This document shows, one piece after another, positions 1-5,954 of a DNA stretch of 10,543 bases. Made by a program: the position numbers and the translations under genes. The stretch spans positions 1 through 10,543 of the forward strand of contig MERE01000211.1 in the NCBI GenBank assembly GCA_001771975.1, in the 5' to 3' direction. Every line of letters begins with the position of its first letter. The first letter of the stretch is position 1. A model generated the notes under the pieces. It saw only the letters and a list, made by a program, of their open reading frames with translations, did not search any database and had not been told where the DNA came from. Origin of the DNA: Betaproteobacteria bacterium RIFCSPLOWO2_02_FULL_68_150 (GTDB taxonomy: Bacteria; Pseudomonadota; Gammaproteobacteria; Burkholderiales; SG8-39).

Positions 1-502
1 CCTCGTCAAACGGATGGAAGATCGAGTCCGAGCGGCCGTCGAATTCGAGCGGCTTGACGCGAAAGCGCTGGCAAAGCTCGCGGTTGAACACCGGCGTCGC
101 CTTGACCCATTTCCCCTCCAGCAGCAGCTCGGCGAAGCCGTGGTAGATGAACATGTCCGAGCCCATGCGCTCGCGCAGGCGCGGCGTCGTCAGATGGTTC
201 TTGACGTCGGCGAAGCCGACCCGCGCCGGAATGCCTACGGCGCGCACGCAAGCCGCGTATAGCGCCGATTTCCCGACGCAGAAGCCCACGCCGCGCGCGA
301 GAACGCTCGAGGCGCGGTAAGTTTCGATGTCGGTAAAGTTGAGAAAGGGGTCGTAGCGAATGCCGTCGCGCACCGCGTAGTAGAGCGACACCGCACGCTC
401 GCGTTCCGTATCCCCTTTGACGTGCGCGAGCGCGAACGCCCGCACGGCCGGGTGGTCGCTGTCGATGAATGCGCCCGGCTTCAGGTAGGCGTTATTTGTC
501 AA
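1..502 (-). CDS. Transglutaminase-like cysteine enzyme, 3' end beyond window
   Basis: The visible 167 residues read without a stop to the left edge, so the C-terminus is missing. They match the transglutaminase-like (papain-fold) superfamily. The putative nucleophile is Cys75 in GVGFCVGKSALY, followed by the family-typical VGIPARVGF strand (89-97). His121 lies in YHGFAELLLEGKW, and a WVKATPVFN segment (132-140) sits where the third catalytic residue is expected. Members include proteases, peptide amidases and cross-linking enzymes, so the substrate is unknown. No signal peptide is visible, so it is probably cytoplasmic. An in-frame TGA at 508-506 leaves TTG at 502 as the only plausible start, giving MTNNAYLKPG; the next in-frame ATG would cut past the Cys. 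The start overlaps the last 11 bp of the upstream hydrolase gene, implying translational coupling. No strong Shine-Dalgarno sequence is seen. Family call is fairly sure, function is not. Confidence 0.82.
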   Translation of the reverse strand, partial: MTNNAYLKPGAFIDSDHPAVRAFALAHVKGDTERERAVSLYYAVRDGIRYDPFLNFTDIETYRASSVLARGVGFCVGKSALYAACVRAVGIPARVGFADVKNHLTTPRLRERMGSDMFIYHGFAELLLEGKWVKATPVFNRELCQRFRVKPLEFDGRSDSIFHPFDE

Positions 503-1340
503 GTTTCATCAGCCGGCGGGCGCCGGCAAAAAGGGCACTCGACTGGTTGGCCAGTGCGTCGACCACGGAGAAGTGATTCGTTCCGGGCATCGCGATGTCG
601 CCGGCGAAAACGCCTTTCCAGCGCGCACCGAGCAGTGCGTTCTGGCGCTTGAACTCCGGGCTTTCGTTGCCGCCCACGCAAGTCATCACCGGCGCGCGCG
701 TGGCGGGCGGCAGAAAGGCGGGCGAGACCTTGAGCGCGGCCGCCTCGTCCAGCCTCAGGTCGGGGTTGAGCCAGTCGACCTGTACCATGGGCCGCAGGTC
801 GTAGATGCCGCTGATCGCGAGCGCCCCCTTGAACAGGTCCTTCGGCAGCCGCGGATCGAACACCGGCCACAGCGCCGCCATCATCATCGCCGACAGATGC
901 CCGCCCGCCGAATGGCCGCCTACGTAAAGCCGGTCTTCGTCCATGCCGTACTGCTCGGCGTTCAGGTACAGCCAGCTGCTCGCACGCAGCATCTGCAGCA
1001 CGATCGTCTCGACCGTGACTTTCGGACAGAGGTCGTAATTCACCACCGCGAGCGAGACCCCCGCGTCCACCCACGCCGGCGCGAGGAACGAAAAATCGGC
1101 CTTGTCGAGCGAGCGCCAGTAGCCGCCGTGGATGAACATCATGCAGCTGCCGTCGCCCTTGCGCGCCGGAAAGATGTCCATCGCTTCGCCCGGCATCTCG
1201 CCGTAGCGCCGGTCGAGGTAGCAGATCATGGTGGCGCGCGCGCGCGCCGAGAGTTCCCCCCAGCGGGCGAAGAACTGCGGATGCTCGGGAACCAGCGCCC
1301 GGGCGTTGTACTCGCGTGAGTAAAGTGCCGCGTCGCTCAT
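492..1340 (-). CDS. Alpha/beta hydrolase, arylformamidase (KynB/AFMID)-like
   Basis: A 282-residue single-domain alpha/beta hydrolase without signal peptide. The oxyanion-hole motif HGGYW (71-75) and nucleophile elbow GHSAGG (142-147, Ser144) are intact. NHFSV (255-259) supplies the catalytic His256. The acid position falls in GGNESPEF (223-230), so Glu226 appears to replace the Asp usual in kynurenine formamidases. HGGYW together with a SPEF-type acid loop is typical of the arylformamidase-like branch, which hydrolyses N-formylkynurenine or small aryl esters and amides. No tryptophan dioxygenase or kynureninase gene is near, and the preceding gene is a gentisate dioxygenase, so an aromatic ester, formamide or ring-cleavage intermediate is equally possible. 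The ATG overlaps the dioxygenase stop as ATGA (1337-1340), and AAAGG (1346-1350) lies 5 bp upstream of it. Its stop overlaps the next gene. Fold call is sure; substrate unknown. Confidence 0.88.
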   Translation of the reverse strand: MSDAALYSREYNARALVPEHPQFFARWGELSARARATMICYLDRRYGEMPGEAMDIFPARKGDGSCMMFIHGGYWRSLDKADFSFLAPAWVDAGVSLAVVNYDLCPKVTVETIVLQMLRASSWLYLNAEQYGMDEDRLYVGGHSAGGHLSAMMMAALWPVFDPRLPKDLFKGALAISGIYDLRPMVQVDWLNPDLRLDEAAALKVSPAFLPPATRAPVMTCVGGNESPEFKRQNALLGARWKGVFAGDIAMPGTNHFSVVDALANQSSALFAGARRLMKLDK

Positions 1341-2380
1341 CCTTGCCTTTCGCGCCAGAACCCCAGCGCCACCTGCGCGGGCCGGTCGGAATAGGAAAAA
1401 AGCACGCACTCGGTCCCGGCCGCAAAGCTCGCCGCATGCCACGACGGCACCACGAACGTGTCCCTGGGCTCGAAGGCGTAAGCCTCGCCGCCGATCGTCA
1501 CGCGGCCGCTGCCCTCGACCACCGAGTACACCGTGCCGTCGGTAGAGCGGTACGGCGCCGACTGGAACCCCTTGGGCAGGAGTTGGATGAAGGAACCGAT
1601 CGTCGGCATGGCAAAGCCGCCGAGAAGCGGATTGCTGTACTGAAGCTTCCAGCCGTGGCAGGCATGCGGGGGCTCATTCCTGGAAAGCGCGTGCAGCGTT
1701 TCGCGGCTGCGCTCGTACGGATAGCTGAATAGCGGCGAGGTGCGGCTCTGCGGCAAGGGCCCGAGCGGCGTCAGGTTGTTGCCGTAGCGCGCGTAGGAGT
1801 CGCCTTCGTTGCGCGTCACCGGCTGCGCCTCTTCGGGGTAGTTCTCGGCAAATTGCGCGTCGAACAGCGCCAGGATGTTGATGTCTAGGCCGTCCATCCA
1901 GACCACGGGTTCCACGCCCGGATTGCCGTGGTCGTGCCAGGTCCACGACGGCGTGATGATGAAATCGCCGGGGCGCATGGTAGTGCGTTCGCCATCGACC
2001 GCGGTATAGGCTCCCGATCCTTCCACGATGAAGCGCAGCGCCGACTGCGTATGGCGGTGGCTGGGCGCGATCTCCCCCGGCAGGATCAGCTGCAGGCCGC
2101 AGTAAAGGCTGCGCGTGATCGACGCCTGTCCCCGCATTCCCGGGTTCTCGAGAATGAGCACGCGCCGGATCGCTTCCCTCGCCGTGATGACGCGTCCCGA
2201 CTCCAGGATGTAGGGCCGAATGTCCCGGTACTTCCAGAGCGCCGGGACCGCCGGGCTGCGGGGTTGCGGGATCACCAGGTCGTGCAGCACCTCCCACAGC
2301 GGCGCGAGGTTGTCCACGCCCATGCGCCGGTAGAGTTCGGCGCGCACGGCCTGGACGGACGCTTGCGGGATCGCTGCCAT
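1337..2380 (-). CDS. gtdA: Gentisate 1,2-dioxygenase (bicupin)
   Basis: A 347-residue, full-length bicupin ring-cleavage dioxygenase. Members open gentisate (2,5-dihydroxybenzoate) with O2 to maleylpyruvate using Fe(II) in the cytoplasm. The N-terminal cupin has PGEIAPSHRHTQSALRFIVE (101-120), giving iron ligands His108 and His110, and TWHDHGN (147-153), giving His149. The 39-residue spacing from the second to third His is the family's usual one. The second cupin (about 275-330) is degenerate, as is typical. Relatives acting on salicylate or 1-hydroxy-2-naphthoate share this architecture, so the exact substrate is not certain. ATG at 2380 is preferred over TTG at 2383 because GAGGAA (2387-2392) is 6 bp from the ATG but only 3 bp from the TTG. 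It follows iorB after 35 bp and overlaps the hydrolase gene by 4 bp. The maleylpyruvate and fumarylpyruvate enzymes needed next are not in the window. Confidence 0.92.
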   Translation of the reverse strand: MAAIPQASVQAVRAELYRRMGVDNLAPLWEVLHDLVIPQPRSPAVPALWKYRDIRPYILESGRVITAREAIRRVLILENPGMRGQASITRSLYCGLQLILPGEIAPSHRHTQSALRFIVEGSGAYTAVDGERTTMRPGDFIITPSWTWHDHGNPGVEPVVWMDGLDINILALFDAQFAENYPEEAQPVTRNEGDSYARYGNNLTPLGPLPQSRTSPLFSYPYERSRETLHALSRNEPPHACHGWKLQYSNPLLGGFAMPTIGSFIQLLPKGFQSAPYRSTDGTVYSVVEGSGRVTIGGEAYAFEPRDTFVVPSWHAASFAAGTECVLFSYSDRPAQVALGFWRERQG

Positions 2381-2386
2381 CAAAGC

Positions 2387-2392
2387 TTCCTC
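2387..2392 (-). promoter_or_regulatory. Ribosome binding site of the gentisate dioxygenase gene
   Basis: GAGGAA on the minus strand lies 6 bp before the ATG at 2380. It is the best Shine-Dalgarno sequence in the window and falls in the only real intergenic gap of the operon (2381-2415). It fits the ATG better than the adjacent TTG at 2383. Independent initiation here agrees with the lack of overlap with iorB. No convincing -35/-10 pair or hairpin is seen in the 35-bp gap. Confidence 0.6.
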
Positions 2393-2415
2393 GTGAAGAG
2401 GGGAATTCTAGCGTT

Positions 2416-3861
2416 CTAAGGCGCCTTTGACAGCCAAACCACGGGCTTGCCGAGGTCCTGGCTCAACGATTTGCCCTCCGGGTCGGCCAGGGCGGCGTCG
2501 CGCGCCCTGCGGATCGCCGCCGCCTGTGCGGCTGCGTCGGCGACCGGCGGGTGGTCGACCAGCGCATCGAAAATAGCGGCGAAGCTCGCCAGCCCCCGGC
2601 GATGCGTTTCGCCATAGCCCTTCACGAGCCGCGCGCAGGCCGCAATTTCGATCGCGAGCGCCGTGCTGCGGGGCGTCGCCTCGCGGATCGCGGCCAGCCA
2701 GCGCTCGATACGCCGCTGCTCCTCGTGGTAGCGGTGACTGTAGGGCCGCCACGGCTTGAGCCAGGCGAGGCCACGCACCAGGAGGAAACCGAGCACCCCC
2801 GAGGTGCGCACGTGCAGGCCGACGTTGTAGGCGTCGAGCTTGCCGCGCTTTGCGGCCCAGCCGATCAGCCGCCGCCCGAGCGCGGGCGGCAGGAGCGAAG
2901 CCAATTCCTCGATCCCCGGCTTGAGATAGTCGATCACGATCACCGGCTCGCCCGCGCGCGCGCCAACCTCGCGCCGCACGCGCTGAAAGCGCGACGCACG
3001 GGTCTTCAGGTCGGCGACGCGGATGATGTCCTCGTAGCTCATCCAGACCGCGAGATGGCGCGCGACTTCGGCCAGCAGCTGCGGATCGGCATGCAGCGCC
3101 TTGAGCCGCTGGAGATACAGTTCCGCATAGGCGTTGCCCTGGTAGTCGCGCAGCCGCGCCACGCCCAGGTCGATATACGCCTGCGCGCCATGCGGCACGC
3201 CCGCCGCGGCCGGCTCAGGCGGGGCGGATGCGCGCGCGAGTTCGAACCCGGCTGTGAACCCCTTCAGGCTCGCCTCGGTGCCCTTGCCGCGCTCCCGGAC
3301 TGCGGCCTCGCAGGCTTCGCGCGGCAGCGGCAGCGCGCCGCTGCCCGCCATTGCACCGAAGAGCACCGCGTTGATCACGGTGCCGGCGTCCTGCGCACAT
3401 TGGCGCATGTCGAACAGCACCGCCTTGCGAGCAAGCACGCGCGCGGCGTCGAGCACGCGGCCGCTGTCGAAGCGCCCGTCGCCCATCTGCATTTTCTCCG
3501 CGGTGGCATAGATGCGGTGGGTGGAAGCGACGAGCGTGGTGCGCTCGGGGCTGACGAAGCCGCCTTGCATCGCGCGCGCGGCCTCGATCAGTTCCGAGGC
3601 GACCATGACATCGACGTTGCCGGGGCTCGGCGTGAGCGCCATCACCGGCTCCCTGCCGCCCAGCGCGGCGCGCGCAGCCGGGAAAATCTCCAGGTAATAG
3701 GTCGTGGCCCCGGTGCGCTGCGCGACGCCCGGAATCGAGGTCGCCTGCGCCGGAAAATCGCAAGCGTGCGCGGCGCTCATCAGCCAGTCGGCCAGCACGC
3801 CGCCGCCCTCGCCGCCGAGCGCGGCAATCAGAATCGTGAGCGAGCGCGGCGGGACGGTCAT
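2416..3861 (-). CDS. iorB: Indolepyruvate oxidoreductase beta subunit family protein (long form with DUF6537-like C-terminus)
   Basis: A 481-residue partner subunit for the 2-oxo acid:ferredoxin oxidoreductase encoded just upstream. The N-terminal part (about 8-200) is the POR gamma-type domain, with glycine-rich GGEGGGVLADWL (16-27), AQRTGATTYYLEIFP (47-61) and LTPSPGNVDVMVASELIEA (76-94). Archaeal IorB proteins stop at roughly 200 residues; this one continues with a second, largely helical region (about 225-480) containing KGYGETHRRGLASFAAIF (414-431), resembling the DUF6537 extension of proteobacterial long forms. The extension's role is unknown. It has no obvious iron-sulfur motif, so electrons must leave through the alpha subunits. 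The start ATG (3861) overlaps the stop of iorA2 as ATGA, indicating coupled translation and complex formation. The upstream Shine-Dalgarno is weak. A single beta gene serves two alpha genes here. Confidence 0.88.
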   Translation of the reverse strand: MTVPPRSLTILIAALGGEGGGVLADWLMSAAHACDFPAQATSIPGVAQRTGATTYYLEIFPAARAALGGREPVMALTPSPGNVDVMVASELIEAARAMQGGFVSPERTTLVASTHRIYATAEKMQMGDGRFDSGRVLDAARVLARKAVLFDMRQCAQDAGTVINAVLFGAMAGSGALPLPREACEAAVRERGKGTEASLKGFTAGFELARASAPPEPAAAGVPHGAQAYIDLGVARLRDYQGNAYAELYLQRLKALHADPQLLAEVARHLAVWMSYEDIIRVADLKTRASRFQRVRREVGARAGEPVIVIDYLKPGIEELASLLPPALGRRLIGWAAKRGKLDAYNVGLHVRTSGVLGFLLVRGLAWLKPWRPYSHRYHEEQRRIERWLAAIREATPRSTALAIEIAACARLVKGYGETHRRGLASFAAIFDALVDHPPVADAAAQAAAIRRARDAALADPEGKSLSQDLGKPVVWLSKAP

Positions 3862-5954
3862 GCCGGCAGCACGGCATTGCGGATGCGGTCGAGGAACCGG
3901 TCCCACGCATTGGGGTTCTGCACGATCTCGGCGCGGTAGAACGACGGGCAGAGCACCGCGGCGTCGGCGTTCTCGCCGCACAGGCCGCAGCCTACACAGC
4001 CCTCGATCACGGTGGCCACCGGGTCCGAGCGCAGCGGATCGGGGTTGTCCTTGACCGTGAGGGTGGGGCAGCCCGAGAGCCGGATGCAGGAATGGTCCCC
4101 GGTGCAGGTGTCTTCGTCTACGCCGTACTTGACCCGAACCTCGCGCCGGCCCTGGGCGAGCGCGGCCGCGACCTGGGGCCGCAGCCGGCGCTGGCGCTCC
4201 AGCTGGCACTCGCCGTCGGCGATGATCACCTTCAGCCCCTTGTGGTCCGTGGACATCGCCTGCTTGAGGGTCGCGGCCACCGCGCCGACGCGGTAGTTGT
4301 CCACGGTGCGCACCCACTGCACCCCGACCCCCGCCAGCGCGCGCTCGATCGACTGGTCGCTCTTCGCCCTGGAGGAGAGCAGCTCCTGCGTCCCGGTCGC
4401 CGAGCTGTAGCCGTTCTTCATGATGACCAGCACCGCGTCGCCGGCGTTGAGCAGATTCGACGCAACCCCGGACAGGAGGCCGTTATGCCAGAAGCCGCCA
4501 TCGCCCATGATGGCGAGCGGGCGGCGCTGCATCATCGGCGCCACCGCGGCGCTCGAAGCGAGGCTCATGCCGTAGCCGAGAATGGTGTTGCCCATCGAAA
4601 ACGGCTCAAGCGTGGCGAAGGCGTGGCAGCCGATGTCGGCGGAGATGTGCGGCAGGCCGACCTCGCGGGCGGCCAGCTTGATCGCGGCGAATACCGGGCG
4701 CTCCGGGCAGCCGATGCAGAAGCCCGGCGGCCGCGCCGGCACCGGCGCGCCGAGCGCCGCACTCGCGTTCTGGCGCACACGATCCGCCCGCGCGAGCCAT
4801 TGCGTGCCCGGTTCCGCGTCGACCGAGGGTTCGTGCCGCGCAAGAAAACGCGCCAATCCCCGCACCATGACCTCTACGGTGTACTCGCCGGTCATCTGCA
4901 GCAGGTCCTTGCCGTGGAGTCTCGCCGGCACGTCGCTCCGGCGCAGGAGCGTCGACACATCCTGCTCGATGAACTCGGGCTGGCCCTCTTCCACGACGAG
5001 CACCGCGCGCTTGCCGGAGCAGAACGCGCAGATTTCCTCCGGCACCAGCGGGTAGACGACGTTGAGGACGAGGATCGGCAGCCGCGCGCTGCCGAAGTGA
5101 TCCGCGAGGCCGATCGCCTCGAGCGCACGCACCAGATTGTTGTACAGACCGCCCTGAACGATGATGCCGATGTCGCGCAGCTCGCCGCCGAAGTGCTCGT
5201 TCAGCCGTTCCTCGGCGACGAAACGGCGCGCGGCCGGCAGGCGGACTTCGGCCTTGACTTTTTCCTGCCGGAAGGTCGCGGGCGGGTGCGAGAGCTTGTC
5301 GTAGTCGAACGCGGCCGGCGCGGCGAGCTTGCGCAGCATGGAAATCGCCGGCGCCCGGTTGTCCCGGGCAAGGAACGACCCCTGCACGTGGCAGGCGCGG
5401 ATGCGCAGGTCGAGAATCACCGGCGTGCTGGAAGCCTCCGACAGCTCGAACCCCTTTTCCACCATGCGCACGATGCTCGGCAGGTTCGGGCGCGGATCGA
5501 GCAGCCAGAGCTGCGACTTGAGGGCGATCGCGTGCGTGCGCTCGAGCGCCACGCTCGCCCCCTCGCCATAATCCTCGCCGGCCACGATCAGCGCGCCGCC
5601 CGTCACGCCCGCAGTCGAAAGGTACGACAACGCGTCGGCGGCGACGTTGGTGCCGACGATCGATTTCCAGGTGACCGCGCCGCGCACCGGGTAGCCGATC
5701 GAGGCGCCGAGCATCGCGGCTGCCGAAGCCTCGTTGGTGCAGGCTTCCACGTGCACCCCCAGCTCGTCCATGTAGCCGCGCGCCTGCACCATGACATCGA
5801 GCAGGTGGGATACCGGCGCCCCCTGGTAACCGCCCACGTAAGCGACGCCGGACTGCAACAGCGCCTTGGTGACCGCCAGGATGCCCTCGCCGCGAAAGGT
5901 CGCGCCTTCGCCGAGGTGGAGCGACCGAATCTCTTCAGTGAACTGGCGTTCCAT
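3858..5954 (-). CDS. iorA: Indolepyruvate:ferredoxin oxidoreductase-like alpha subunit, second copy
   Basis: A 698-residue thiamine diphosphate (ThDP)-dependent catalytic subunit. Family reaction: aryl-2-oxo acid + CoA + oxidised ferredoxin gives aryl-acyl-CoA + CO2 + reduced ferredoxin. The N-terminal pyrimidine-binding domain (about 15-200) has GGYQGAPVSHLLDV (41-54). GFCIGCPERPVFAA (411-424) and ADIGCHAFATLEPF (439-452) lead into the ThDP/Mg site GDGGFWHNG (484-492) with MKNGYSSATGTQ (512-523). The C-terminal iron-sulfur domain has Cys617, Cys623, Cys629 and Cys653, Cys656, Cys659, Cys669. All key motifs are intact. Over the first 100 residues it is about 76% identical to the preceding copy by hand alignment, but residues 575-687 are virtually identical. 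The ATG lies inside the last 20 bp of the previous gene, with GAGGG (5962-5966) 7 bp upstream. Substrate specificity is not readable; phenylpyruvate, hydroxyphenylpyruvate or other 2-oxo acids are possible. Confidence 0.9.
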   Translation of the reverse strand: MERQFTEEIRSLHLGEGATFRGEGILAVTKALLQSGVAYVGGYQGAPVSHLLDVMVQARGYMDELGVHVEACTNEASAAAMLGASIGYPVRGAVTWKSIVGTNVAADALSYLSTAGVTGGALIVAGEDYGEGASVALERTHAIALKSQLWLLDPRPNLPSIVRMVEKGFELSEASSTPVILDLRIRACHVQGSFLARDNRAPAISMLRKLAAPAAFDYDKLSHPPATFRQEKVKAEVRLPAARRFVAEERLNEHFGGELRDIGIIVQGGLYNNLVRALEAIGLADHFGSARLPILVLNVVYPLVPEEICAFCSGKRAVLVVEEGQPEFIEQDVSTLLRRSDVPARLHGKDLLQMTGEYTVEVMVRGLARFLARHEPSVDAEPGTQWLARADRVRQNASAALGAPVPARPPGFCIGCPERPVFAAIKLAAREVGLPHISADIGCHAFATLEPFSMGNTILGYGMSLASSAAVAPMMQRRPLAIMGDGGFWHNGLLSGVASNLLNAGDAVLVIMKNGYSSATGTQELLSSRAKSDQSIERALAGVGVQWVRTVDNYRVGAVAATLKQAMSTDHKGLKVIIADGECQLERQRRLRPQVAAALAQGRREVRVKYGVDEDTCTGDHSCIRLSGCPTLTVKDNPDPLRSDPVATVIEGCVGCGLCGENADAAVLCPSFYRAEIVQNPNAWDRFLDRIRNAVLPA
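3895..4232 (-). repeat. Near-identical 338-bp segment shared by the two iorA genes, copy in iorA2
   Basis: Aligned by eye with 5981-6318 at a constant offset of 2086 bp and no indels. The only differences I see are at 3918/6004, 4160/6246, 4161/6247 and 4227/6313, that is 334 of 338 identical. Only one changes an amino acid (Leu599 here, Ile594 in iorA1). The segment encodes residues 575-687, the region just before and including the iron-sulfur domain. Identity drops abruptly at both borders. Both copies are in the same frame at equivalent places, so this is homologous coding sequence, not a mobile element. Confidence 0.93.

Noticed and set aside
497..502. TTGACA on the minus strand, a perfect match to the sigma-70 -35 consensus
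   Set aside because: It coincides with the TTG start codon of the transglutaminase-like gene, and no -10-like hexamer lies 16-18 bp downstream.
1233..1248. Alternating GC run within the hydrolase gene, possible Z-DNA
   Set aside because: It is short, inside coding sequence, and ordinary for a high-GC genome rich in Ala and Arg codons.
2418..2427. Perfect 10-bp palindrome at the end of iorB, considered as a terminator
   Set aside because: It has no loop, a very short arm and no following T-run on the minus strand, and it lies in the iorB end with the dioxygenase gene directly following.
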